A stretch of DNA of 15,165 bases from an uncultured Campylobacter sp. (GCF_938030815.1 NZ_CALHII010000191.1:1-15165), one strand, 5' to 3'; counted from the first letter of the stretch, positions 7,607 through 14,453 are shown. Numbers and translations: made by a program. Notes: generated from the sequence alone by a model not told the origin.

Positions 7607-8021
7607 GGCGAAATTTTAAAATTTGAGGGCGCAGAGCGTCTTGAAATTTTAAAATAGGATGGCGAGACGGCGGCAAGGTGCGGCGAAGGAATTTTAGGGC
7701 GTGATATCGCAATATGCGCGGCGTGCGAAAATTTCAGGTCGCGAGAGATTGGGTGCGGCGCGGCAGTGAAATGTCAAAGCGTGCGGCACAGTTAAATTTG
7801 TATCTAAATTTAAAATTCCAAGCTCGTAAGACCTGCAGGGCGCTTAATGCAGCTCTTATGCACATCGTGCAGGCAGTCTAGCATGCGGCACGAGAATTTT
7901 AAGTGCAAGATAAAGGCGGCAAGTATGCGCGGACGTTAAAATTTTAATATGTAATAGCGTTAAGGCTGATTGTTATTTATGAAATAAAATTTTAAAACCA
8001 AACCAACACGAAAGGAAAAAC
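7607..8021. other. Gap between J-protein gene and protease gene: AT palindromes in GC-rich DNA
   Basis: No convincing gene. A perfect 14-base palindrome AAATTTTAAAATTT lies at 7611-7624, 4 bases after the J-protein stop, with a near copy at 7644-7655. TTAAAATTTTAA lies around 7937-7948. The rest is irregular GC-rich sequence. TAAAAT at 7985-7990, 32 bases before the next ATG, could be a -10 element for the protease gene. No T-tailed terminator hairpin is apparent. Confidence 0.5.
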
Positions 8022-9053
8022 ATGGGATTTCTATCCAAAGACGAGGAGCAGCAGAAGCAGGGCGCTAAAAAGGCGGCGAAGCAACCGCCTATTTTGATGC
8101 GACAGACTCAAGAGATCATCACGAATATCGAGAAATATCTGGGCGCGCCGCTGCTTACTTACTTCAATTCGGGCGCAGGCAGCGTTTGCGGCAATGACGC
8201 GATCAGCATCAACGACCACCTCAAGGGCAAGCATTTCGAAAAGCTCTACCTTTACATCAAAAGCGACGGCGGCAGCGGCATAGCATCGCTCAAGATCGTA
8301 TCGATCCTACGTAATCACTGCGACGAGCTGATCGCGCTCGTGCCTGCAAACTGCGCTTCGGCGGCTACGATGATGGCGCTTGGAGCGAATAAAATTTTAA
8401 TGGGGCCGCTAGGATACCTCACGTCGGTCGATACTTCGCTGCGACACGAGCTTTCGCCGGTTACGAACACCAACGACCAGGCCAACGTCTCGATGGACGA
8501 GCTAAGCCGCGTGGTGAAGCTTTGGAAAAATAACGAGCGTCCAAACGACGAGAACCCGTACAAGGAGCTTTACAAATATATCCATCCGCTCGTTTTCGGT
8601 GCCGTCGATCGCGCAAGCAGCCTGTCGCTTAAAATTTGCCGCGAAATTCTGCGCTATCACTTCGAAGATGAGCAAAAGATCGCCTTTATCAGCGACAAGC
8701 TAAACAGCGGCTATCCGTCGCACGACTATCCGATCTTATTCAGAGAGGCTAACGAGCTTGGGCTTCAGGTCGAGAAGATGGATACGCGCCTAAGCGAGAT
8801 GCTTCAAATTTTAAACGAGCTCTACGCCGAGATGGGGCAGCGCACCTTCACCGACTTCGATGAGAACAACTACCACGATAACAACATCGCCAATATCATC
8901 GAAATTTCGGGATGTCAGATTTATTATCAGATCGACAAGGATTGGTTTTATCGCGAGGAGGAGAAGCGCTGGATCGTGCTAAACGACGAAAGCTCGTGGC
9001 GCAAAAACGAACTAGACGGCAAAAATATCAAAAACAGCATCTACTATATTTAG
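8022..9053 (+). CDS. SDH-family Clp-fold serine proteinase
   Basis: A 343-residue protein of the Clp/crotonase-fold serine protease group that includes the so-called serine dehydrogenase proteinases (SppA-like). LYLYIKSDGGSGIASLKI (75-92) holds the glycine-rich oxyanion region. LVPANCASAATMMALGANKI (106-125) places a likely nucleophile at Ser113. MGPLGYLTSVDTSL (127-140) matches the family segment after the active site, which usually reads GPxxxLGPVDPQ. The N-terminus (1-22) is charged and Lys/Gln-rich with no signal peptide, so it is probably cytoplasmic. The C-terminal 80 residues, rich in Tyr, Trp and Asp, are less familiar. The start at 8022 has AAAGGA 6 bases upstream. Both flanking gaps are long, so it is probably its own transcription unit. 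Substrates are unknown. Family assignment is good; proteolytic activity is inferred. Confidence 0.8.
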   Translation: MGFLSKDEEQQKQGAKKAAKQPPILMRQTQEIITNIEKYLGAPLLTYFNSGAGSVCGNDAISINDHLKGKHFEKLYLYIKSDGGSGIASLKIVSILRNHCDELIALVPANCASAATMMALGANKILMGPLGYLTSVDTSLRHELSPVTNTNDQANVSMDELSRVVKLWKNNERPNDENPYKELYKYIHPLVFGAVDRASSLSLKICREILRYHFEDEQKIAFISDKLNSGYPSHDYPILFREANELGLQVEKMDTRLSEMLQILNELYAEMGQRTFTDFDENNYHDNNIANIIEISGCQIYYQIDKDWFYREEEKRWIVLNDESSWRKNELDGKNIKNSIYYI

Positions 9054-9114
9054 TGCTGTTTGGATCTCGCGTCGCTTTAAATTTGCGGCTTGTAAAATTT
9101 AAATCGGCGCGTAA

Positions 9115-9201
9115 AATTTAAACGAGCAGCAGCGGCAAGGTGCGATTGATAATGACGTATCCGCGCTTATGGACGAGCTGGAAAATAGGATGTGCAAATA
9201 A
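9115..9201 (+). pseudogene. Possible remnant of a small coding sequence
   Basis: The frame ending at a TAA at 9199-9201 reads plausibly as protein for 28 codons (NEQQRQGAIDNDVSALMDEL, then ENRMCK). Codon use resembles the neighbours, and the composition is charged and helical. Upstream it meets a stop at 9112-9114 without a good start codon or ribosome site. It may be the tail of a decayed gene or chance. The only ATG in the long part is at Met-Asp-Glu-Leu, giving 11 residues. Confidence 0.2.
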
Positions 9202-9422
9202 ATTTAAAATTTTAAAAACGGCAAGAGGAGGCGCCAACCTAGCTTGGCGATAAAAGCTGCGCCGCGAAATTTTAAATTTAGCCCATTCGCGCAGGTCTTT
9301 GCGGCTAAATTTGCGCTGCGGTTTAAATTTACGTTTTGCGTCGCGGCTTTTAATTTAGCCTTGCAAGCGGCGCAGAATTTTAAAATTTACGTTCGCGCGA
9401 GTAAAACGGCGGCATTTGAAAA

Positions 9423-9439
9423 GCAAATTTAAAATTTGC
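9423..9439. repeat. 17-base near-perfect palindrome
   Basis: GCAAATTT, one central A, then AAATTTGC: eight-base arms that match perfectly. It lies 92 bases before the lipoprotein start and just before a small CCGC-AAAT-GCGG hairpin (9444-9455 region). Its symmetry would suit a dimeric DNA-binding protein, but it is built from the same AT word that is common throughout this genome. Confidence 0.4.
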
Positions 9440-9473
9440 GCGCCGCAAATGCGGTAAATTTAGTAAATTTCGC

Positions 9474-9504
9474 TTTGCCGATTCCGCGTCATAAATTCGG
9501 CAAA
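9474..9504 (+). promoter_or_regulatory. Inverted repeat just upstream of the lipoprotein gene
   Basis: TTTGCCGA (9474-9481) pairs perfectly with TCGGCAAA (9497-9504) across a 15-base loop. It is followed directly by ATTTTAAAATTT and then the AAAGGA ribosome site of the lipoprotein gene. It could be a terminator-like hairpin with a short T-run (9506-9509), an attenuator, or an operator. The position, between two genes on the same strand and hard against the second, fits control of the downstream gene. Confidence 0.4.
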
Positions 9505-9530
9505 ATTTTAAAATTTAAAGGATTTTTGCG

Positions 9531-10121
9531 ATGAAATTTTTTATCTCGTCTCTGTTTTTGGCTCTGTCGCTGCTCGGCTGCGCGGGCAAAAACTCGCCCG
9601 CAAGCGATGAAATCTACGTTCTTTCGGACGAGCTTGGCGATACGAAATACGCTCTTTACGGCGGCAATCTCTACGAAAACGGCGCGATTTTAGGTCCTTA
9701 TGAAACGCGAGGAGATGCGAAGCTTGCGATTTTAGGCGGTAGCGGCGCAAATTTAGACGAAAACGCAAAGCTCATAAAACTATATTTTTTCGAGCGCAGA
9801 TACGGCGCGATCTACGCCGTAAGCCACAAAAACGGGGTCTGCGCCGAGTACAATAAGGGAAATTTCGTAGATTTTCAAATTTTATTTAATATTTTTCAAA
9901 GCAAAGAGTGGTTTAATTATAGCGGCGGCATTTCTTCGGGCGGCGAGAAGCTAAAAGAGTTGAGTTCGGCGCGCATGGCGAAATTTAACGGCGCAAAGCT
10001 CGGCGCGGCAGATGAAAAGACGAGGCGCGAGTATCAAAAGGCTCGCCGCGAGGCGATTTTGTATTTTCAGCTTAACGCAAACGACATGCGCGAGCTGATT
10101 TTTAAAAAACTATGCGAATAA
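9531..10121 (+). CDS. Hypothetical lipoprotein
   Basis: A 196-residue protein I do not recognise. MKFFISSLFLALSLLGCAGK is a clean lipoprotein signal: a basic start, a hydrophobic core, and the lipobox LLGC with Cys17 as the lipidated residue. The mature part has short repeated Tyr/Gly/Glu motifs (KYALYGGNLYENGAILGPYE at about 41-60), then a mixed alpha/beta region, and an Arg/Lys-rich C-terminus (about 155-180). No catalytic motif is visible. AAAGGA lies 9 bases before the ATG. The stop is 16 bases before purH, so the two are probably co-transcribed, although a role in purine synthesis is unlikely for an envelope lipoprotein. It is probably in the outer or inner membrane facing the periplasm. 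Confidence 0.8.
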   Translation: MKFFISSLFLALSLLGCAGKNSPASDEIYVLSDELGDTKYALYGGNLYENGAILGPYETRGDAKLAILGGSGANLDENAKLIKLYFFERRYGAIYAVSHKNGVCAEYNKGNFVDFQILFNIFQSKEWFNYSGGISSGGEKLKELSSARMAKFNGAKLGAADEKTRREYQKARREAILYFQLNANDMRELIFKKLCE

Positions 10122-10137
10122 ATTAAAAGGAGAAAAG

Positions 10138-11676
10138 ATGAGAGCGTTAATCAGCGTCAGCGATAAAGAGGGCGTCGTAGAGTTTGCCAAAGAGCTACAG
10201 AGGCTCGGATTTGAAATTTTAAGCACGGGCGGCACGCATAAACTGCTTTTGCAAAATGGCGTGAAAGCAGCGGAAGTGAGCCAATACACGGGCTCGCCCG
10301 AGATGTTTGAGGGACGGGTTAAGACCCTACATCCAAAGATCCACGGCGGAATTTTGTATAAGCGAAACGACGCAAATCACGTAAGCCAAGCCGCGCAGCA
10401 CGACATCAGTGGCATTGATCTAGTGTGCGTAAATTTATATCCTTTTAAAGCGACCGTAGCCCGCACCGACGATTTTTCAGAGATTATCGAAAACATCGAC
10501 ATCGGCGGTCCTGCGATGGTGCGCTCGGCGGCTAAAAACTTTGCCAGCGTTTATATTGTCACGAGTCCGCTTGATTACGACGCGGTTTTGCAAAATTTAA
10601 GCGGCGCGGACGAGAGCGAGAAGCTGAAATTTAGGCAAAATTTAATGATAAAAGCTTATGAGCACACCGCAGCCTACGACGCGATGATCGCAAACTATAT
10701 GAACGAGCGCTTTAACGGCGGCTTCGGCGCGAAAAAATTTATCACGGGTAGCAAGGTATTCGATACTCGCTACGGCGAAAATCCGCACCAAAAGGGCGCG
10801 CTGTACGAGTTCGAGGACTTTTTTAGCAAGCACTTTAAGAGCCTAAAGGGCGAGGCGAGCTTTAACAATATGACCGATATGCACGGCGCGCTGATGCTCG
10901 CTAGCAGCTTCGGGGAGGCGCCTGCGGTAGCGATCTGCAAGCATGCCAATCCGTGCGGCTTTGCCGTAAAGGGGAGCCTGCTTGAAAGCTACGTAGAGGC
11001 GCTAAAATGCGATCCCGTAAGCGCATACGGCGGCGTCGTGGCGATAAATGGCGTTTTGGACGAGGAGCTGGCGCATAAAATCAATGAAATTTTCGTAGAA
11101 GTTATTCTCTCCGCTCGCGTCACGCCCGCGGCGCTTGCGGTATTTGAAAAGAAAAAGCGCATTAAAATTTTCGAGCAGGGCGGGGAGTTTTTAATGCGCG
11201 AAAACGACAAGTATGATTTTAAATTTATTGACGGCGGCTTCGTATATCAGCAGCGCGACTACGTAGGCGCAGGCGAGGTCGCAAACGCCCGCTGCGTCAC
11301 GGGACGCGCGGCGAGCCAGAGCGAACTGGATGACCTAAAAATCGCGTGGCAGATCGCCGCACTTACGAAGAGCAACTGCGTGGTTTACGTCAAAAATCGC
11401 GCGATGGTCGCGATCGGCATGGGTATGACGAGCCGCGTGGATGCCGCGCGTGCGGCAGTGGCAAAGGCGCGCGACGTGGGCGTCGATCTGAGCGGCTGCG
11501 CGCTTGCCAGCGAGGCGTTTTTCCCGTTTAAAGACAGCATCGAGATCGCCCATGCTGCGGGCGTCGCAGCGGTCGTGCAGCCGGGCGGCAGCATTCGCGA
11601 CGATGAGGTGATCGCAAGCGCCGATGAGTTTGGCATGGCGATGTATTTTACGGGAGTGCGCCACTTTTTGCACTAA
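10138..11676 (+). CDS. purH: Bifunctional AICAR transformylase / IMP cyclohydrolase
   Basis: Catalyses the last two steps of IMP synthesis: formyl transfer from 10-formyl-THF to AICAR, then ring closure. It is 512 residues, the usual length for the family. The N-terminal IMP cyclohydrolase (MGS-like) domain shows LISVSDKEGV, STGGTHKLL and VKTLHPKIHGGIL. The linker has DTRYGENPHQKGALYEF. The transformylase domain has AICKHANPCGFAV, with Lys268-His269 equivalent to the catalytic Lys-His of E. coli PurH. Near the end are AVVQPGGSIRDDEVI and TGVRHFLH. The start follows AAAAGGAGAAAAG, a strong ribosome site. It sits 16 bases behind the lipoprotein gene. purL lies about 3.5 kb upstream in a separate unit, consistent with the scattered purine genes of Campylobacter. 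Confidence 0.97.
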   Translation: MRALISVSDKEGVVEFAKELQRLGFEILSTGGTHKLLLQNGVKAAEVSQYTGSPEMFEGRVKTLHPKIHGGILYKRNDANHVSQAAQHDISGIDLVCVNLYPFKATVARTDDFSEIIENIDIGGPAMVRSAAKNFASVYIVTSPLDYDAVLQNLSGADESEKLKFRQNLMIKAYEHTAAYDAMIANYMNERFNGGFGAKKFITGSKVFDTRYGENPHQKGALYEFEDFFSKHFKSLKGEASFNNMTDMHGALMLASSFGEAPAVAICKHANPCGFAVKGSLLESYVEALKCDPVSAYGGVVAINGVLDEELAHKINEIFVEVILSARVTPAALAVFEKKKRIKIFEQGGEFLMRENDKYDFKFIDGGFVYQQRDYVGAGEVANARCVTGRAASQSELDDLKIAWQIAALTKSNCVVYVKNRAMVAIGMGMTSRVDAARAAVAKARDVGVDLSGCALASEAFFPFKDSIEIAHAAGVAAVVQPGGSIRDDEVIASADEFGMAMYFTGVRHFLH

Positions 11677-11684
11677 ATTTCACT

Positions 11685-11708
11685 CGCCTGCGGCGCGGGC
11701 GGATTTAT
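11685..11708 (+). terminator. Candidate terminator after purH
   Basis: CGCCTGC (11685-11691) pairs with GCGGGCG (11695-11701) with one G-T pair and a GGC loop, starting 8 bases after the purH stop. The tail is GATTTATT, not a full T-run, so termination would be weak or factor-assisted. The 3' arm also belongs to a direct repeat (11695-11720). Confidence 0.35.
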
Positions 11709-11779
11709 TGCGATAGCTTCGCAACTTTTTATGCCGTTCTTAAAAACCGCACGCGGGCGGATCTCGTAGCGCTAGCTTC
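11695..11779. repeat. Diverged direct repeat, two copies 58 bases apart
   Basis: GCGGGCGGAT at 11695-11704 and again at 11753-11762 are identical. Each is followed by a similar stretch ending in TAGCTTC (11714-11720 and 11772-11778). The two copies differ by several substitutions and a one-base length change. The 58-base spacing is close to that of the degenerate repeats after msrAB. Confidence 0.5.
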
Positions 11780-11839
11780 ATTGCGCGCGGTGTGGGTCTA
11801 ATGCACGGTGCTTTGTTACGCGCCAGCGCGGTGCGGACC

Positions 11840-11862
11840 CGGCTGCCTCCGCTACGCAGCCG
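11840..11862 (+). other. Short GC-rich hairpin in the purH-msrAB gap
   Basis: CGGCTGC (11840-11846) and GCAGCCG (11856-11862) form a perfect 7-bp stem with a 9-base loop. No T-run follows on either strand, so it is not an evident terminator. About 100 bases later a 10-base palindrome GCTGCGCAGC (11959-11968) has the same core words. Both could simply be decayed repeat sequence. Confidence 0.35.
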
Positions 11863-12457
11863 TGCGCGATATAAATTTGACTGCACTCCGATACGCGGCG
11901 AGCGTGATGCGAATCGGACTACTTGCGTTTTGTCATACGGCTATGTGGCGCCGATTTAGCTGCGCAGCATACTGCTTCGTATCGGTGCGGCGCAGTTTAA
12001 ATTTAATCACTCGCCGCTCCTGAATGGTCACTAAAATTTTATCTCGCGGCGGCGACGCGTAAATTTTAAATTTAATCGGCAGAATGCTAGGTTTGCCGCT
12101 ATGTCCGTGCAGTTTGATATAAATTTATCGGTTTAAATTTACGAGGGTCGCTCGGTTGCGTTTTGCTAGGAATTTTAAAATTTACGCAAGTTCCAGAGCT
12201 TCGTTGCGCCATAAATTTTAAAATTTACGTAGAATAGCGCGGCGCACGCGGCTTGGGCGAATGTTTTATTACGACGCGCGATTTCGGCACAGCCTTGGCG
12301 CGGTTTTATTGCAGCGCGCAACTTAACGTAAATTTTGCTGTAGCCTTTAAATTTTGAGGCAAATTTTACCGCGCCGCGCTCGCGCGTCTTGAAATTTCGC
12401 CGTTTGTGGCAAATATCAAGCTCGGCAAAATTTCACTCTCATTTCATTTATGGATTG

Positions 12458-12463
12458 TAAAAT
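12458..12463 (+). promoter_or_regulatory. Candidate -10 element for msrAB
   Basis: TAAAAT preceded by TG, 29 bases before the msrAB ATG. It resembles the extended TATAAT-like -10 boxes of Campylobacter housekeeping promoters, which often lack a clear -35. A T/A-rich, phased region (CTCTCATTTCATTTATGG) lies just upstream. No binding site for a known oxidative stress regulator is obvious. Confidence 0.3.
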
Positions 12464-12492
12464 TGCGCAAAATTCAAAACGAAAGGATCAAA

Positions 12493-13560
12493 ATGAAAAT
12501 TTTCAAAGCCTTAATCTGCCTCTTTGCCTTGGCGATGGGTTATTTAGTCGCGCTAAATGCCGCAGACGGCAGCAGCGCGGCGGACGCAAATTTTAAAGTT
12601 AAAGGAGGCGGCGTGAACGCAAACGTAAAAGAAATTTATCTGGCAGGCGGCTGCTTTTGGGGTATGGAGGCGTATTTCAAGCAGCTTGACGGCGTAGTCG
12701 CTACGCAGGTGGGCTACGCCAACGGCAAGAGCGATAAAGCAAGCTACGAGGGCTTACATAGCAGCGATCATGCCGAGACGCTACACTTAAAATACGACGC
12801 CAATGTCATCAGCGAGCCTGAAATTTTGGCGCATTATTTCCGCATCATCGATCCGTTCTCGATCGACAAGCAGGGCAACGACCGCGGTCGCCAGTATCGC
12901 ACGGGCATCTACTACACCGACGAGGCGAGCGGCGAGACGGCGCGTAAATTCGTAGCCTTTAAGCAGAGCAAATATGATGAAAAGATAGCGGTCGAGGTTA
13001 TGCCGCTTAAAAACTACGTTAAGGCGGAGGATTACCACCAAGACTATCTAGACAAAAACCCTGGCGGATATTGCCACATCGATCTGCGCCTTGCTAAAAA
13101 GCCGCTTGAGGACGATGAAAAATTTAAAGTGCAAAGTAAGGAGGAGCTGAAGAAAAATTTGACCGAGCTTCAGTATCAAGTCACGCAGGAAAAGGCGACC
13201 GAGCAGCCGTTTTCTAGCGAATACGACAAGAATTATAAAAAGGGCATCTACGTCGACATCGTGTCGAAAAAACCGCTCTTTTCCTCTACCGATAAATACA
13301 ACTCCGGCACCGGCTGGCCGAGCTTTTCAAAGCCGATAACGACCGATGCGATCGCCTATGCGCGAGACGACAGCCACGGTATGCAACGCGTCGAGGTCTC
13401 TAGCCGCGTAGGAGGCAGCCATTTAGGACACGTCTTTGAGGACGGACCGAGGAATAAAGGCGGTATGAGATACTGCATCAACGGCGCGAGTTTGGAATTT
13501 ATACCGCTTGAGGAGATGGACGCGCGCGGCTACGGCGAGTATAAAATTTACGTAGAGTAA
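12493..13560 (+). CDS. msrAB: Secreted MsrA-MsrB fusion, peptide methionine sulfoxide reductase
   Basis: A 355-residue fusion that repairs oxidised methionine in proteins: MsrA reduces the S form and MsrB the R form. I start at 12493, after GAAAGGATCAAA; the open frame back to 12406 has no ribosome site. Residues 1-24 form a signal peptide or anchor (hydrophobic core 6-21, then NAADG), so it acts in the periplasm. The MsrA domain (about 46-200) has GGCFWGMEAYF with catalytic Cys54 and GGYCHI with resolving Cys194. The MsrB domain (about 218-355) has SGTGWPSF, SHGMQRVEV, GHVFEDGP and RYCINGASLEF with catalytic Cys328. The usual MsrB resolving Cys (SGCGWPSF) is Thr273 here, and the two zinc CxxC motifs are missing. 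MsrB would then be a one-Cys, zinc-free form. No thioredoxin or CcdA-like partner is encoded nearby. Confidence 0.93.
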   Translation: MKIFKALICLFALAMGYLVALNAADGSSAADANFKVKGGGVNANVKEIYLAGGCFWGMEAYFKQLDGVVATQVGYANGKSDKASYEGLHSSDHAETLHLKYDANVISEPEILAHYFRIIDPFSIDKQGNDRGRQYRTGIYYTDEASGETARKFVAFKQSKYDEKIAVEVMPLKNYVKAEDYHQDYLDKNPGGYCHIDLRLAKKPLEDDEKFKVQSKEELKKNLTELQYQVTQEKATEQPFSSEYDKNYKKGIYVDIVSKKPLFSSTDKYNSGTGWPSFSKPITTDAIAYARDDSHGMQRVEVSSRVGGSHLGHVFEDGPRNKGGMRYCINGASLEFIPLEEMDARGYGEYKIYVE

Positions 13561-13565
13561 GCGGC

Positions 13566-13800
13566 GGTTTCGGGATTGGCCTGCTTATTGGGCGGCTTCT
13601 AGTTTAGCTTGCAACCAAGCAGTTTCGGGACTGGCTTGCGGCTTGGGCGATTTTGAGGCTAGCCCGCTTGCCGGGTGGCTTTGAGATCGGCTTACGACCG
13701 GATCGGACGGCTTCGAGTTATGCTTACGGCTTGGGTAGGTTCAGAATTAACCTGCGGCAGGGCGGCTTGGAAGCGGGTCTGTGACCGAGCGATTAACGGC
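13566..13800. repeat. Degenerate tandem repeat, period about 57-61 bases
   Basis: Successive units begin near 13567, 13622, 13679, 13739 and 13800, each opening with a TTTCGGGA-TTGGC-like phrase. Units 1 and 2 are clearest: TTTCGGGATTGGCCTGC against TTTCGGGACTGGCTTGC, then TTGGGCG. Later units match more loosely (TTTGAGATCGGCTTACG, TTCAGAATTAACCTGCGG). A further pair, GCTCGGATTGCAATCGG (13878) and GCTCGGATTGTTAATCGG (13908), shows a 30-base repeat. On the minus strand parts translate as Lys/Pro/Val/Ala-rich sequence broken by stops. This may be the remains of a repeat-rich gene tail or simply expanded and decayed non-coding DNA. Confidence 0.45.
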
Positions 13801-13917
13801 TCGGTTCGCAATTAGTCGGCAATTTGCGGCTAGATCGTCTAGCTCGTTAGCCCGTTTACTCATTTGCGGATCAGTTCGCTCGGATTGCAATCGGTCGGGG
13901 ATTTACGGCTCGGATTG

Positions 13918-14361
13918 TTAATCGGCCTGCTCATTTGGCGTACCAAGCGGTTTTGAAACCGGACCGACGACCGATTTAGCGCTTCGGCGATCCCTTGGTT
14001 TGACGACAGGTTTATCTGCGGCCGTTCTCGTCGGTTTTGCTAGATCGTTTGCCCTGGCGAGCTGCTTCGGTTTTGCGGCTGGCTTGCTGCCGATAGGTCC
14101 TGCAACTGAGCTGGTAACCGATCCTGCGGCTGGTCGGCGATCGGTCGGTGCAGCGGAATTTAAACAAAGTAAAGGCGGTTCATCCTCCGCCTTAGCGCTC
14201 GGCAAAATTTGTGCGATAGAATTTAAACGAGGCGAGGGCGGTTCCGAATAGAATTTTAATAGAGTGCGGCTGCGGTCGCACCGCTGCCAAAATGAACGCG
14301 CCACGGAGAAGCCGTGCTGTGGATGGAATTTGAGCTCGCATTGCTTAAATTTCATCGCCAC
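13918..14361 (-). CDS. Doubtful hypothetical protein with Lys/Pro/Ala-rich C-terminus
   Basis: An open frame of 147 codons. The C-terminal half (about 80-147) is low-complexity and basic, with recurring phrases such as SKPAAKPK, LAKPT, DKPVVKPRD and VSKPL, reminiscent of histone H1-like or linker tails. The N-terminal half includes the translated 34-base DNA repeat (EPPSPRLNS and EPPLLCLNS). No ribosome site precedes the ATG at 14361, and the frame crosses repeats that also give an open frame on the plus strand (14000-14251). It may be a decayed repeat-tail gene, with the degenerate repeats at 13566-13960 as its broken continuation. More likely it is not expressed. Confidence 0.2.
   Translation of the reverse strand: MAMKFKQCELKFHPQHGFSVARSFWQRCDRSRTLLKFYSEPPSPRLNSIAQILPSAKAEDEPPLLCLNSAAPTDRRPAAGSVTSSVAGPIGSKPAAKPKQLARANDLAKPTRTAADKPVVKPRDRRSAKSVVGPVSKPLGTPNEQAD
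14148..14244. repeat. Two copies of a 34-base direct repeat, 63 bases apart
   Basis: Copies at 14148-14181 and 14211-14244 align without gaps at 25 of 34 positions. GAATTTAAAC (14156-14165 and 14219-14228) and GGCGGTTC (14174-14181 and 14237-14244) are identical. All nine differences are transitions (A/G or C/T). The 63-base period is a multiple of three. Confidence 0.6.
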
Positions 14362-14435
14362 AAGCCGTTTCGGTTTTGCGGTCGGTCGACGGTTTGACGA
14401 TTTATCGGCGGATAAATTGGCTTGGCGGCTAAGGA

Positions 14436-14453
14436 TGGAATTTTAAAATTCCA
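14436..14453. repeat. 18-base perfect palindrome
   Basis: TGGAATTTTAAAATTCCA is its own reverse complement. Its core AATTTTAAAATT is the 12-base word found in five other gaps of the Campylobacter part (7612, 9376, 9504, 12171, 12214), here with GC-containing ends. A partial copy lies at 14479-14490. It is a candidate protein-binding site or cruciform-prone spot. Confidence 0.5.

Larger units (their letters stand above)
9054..9530. other. Gap between protease and lipoprotein genes: dense AT words and inverted repeats
   Basis: Dominated by AAATTT words in both orientations between GC-rich spacers. It contains AATTTTAAAATT at 9376-9387 and 9504-9515. Separate inverted repeats lie at 9423-9439 and 9474-9504. 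An open frame at 9244-9432 translates only these words into Phe/Lys/Ala-rich sequence and is not protein-like. Apart from the possible remnant at 9115-9201, I see no gene. Confidence 0.5.
11677..12492. other. Long gap between purH and msrAB
   Basis: About 800 bases without a credible gene. The first 300 bases are GC-rich, with a diverged direct repeat and several small hairpins. The last 450 bases are studded with AT words, including AATTTTAAAATT at 12171-12182 and 12214-12225. An open frame at 11808-12023 is Cys/Arg-rich and repeats LRYAA; it lacks a ribosome site and reads as translated repeat DNA. TAAAAT at 12458-12463, preceded by TG and 29 bases before the msrAB start, may be the -10 element of msrAB. 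I see no tRNA or known RNA. Confidence 0.5.

Noticed and set aside
9244..9432. 62-codon open frame rich in Phe, Ala and Lys
   Set aside because: It translates AAATTT and GCG words only, has no ribosome site and ends in a palindrome.
11808..12023. 71-codon Cys/Arg-rich open frame
   Set aside because: No ribosome site. Composition follows GC-rich repeat DNA and hairpins, with repeated LRYAA from a DNA repeat.
12406..12492. Earlier start for MsrAB
   Set aside because: No ribosome site; it would put 29 residues before a good signal peptide. The ATG at 12493 follows AAAGGA.
13561..14000. CRISPR array
   Set aside because: The repeats are strongly diverged and have no constant repeat length alternating with unique spacers, and no cas gene is present.
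14000..14251. 83-codon plus-strand open frame opposite the basic minus-strand frame
   Set aside because: Only one of the two frames could be real. This one has no ribosome site, and its end is made of the 34-base repeat.
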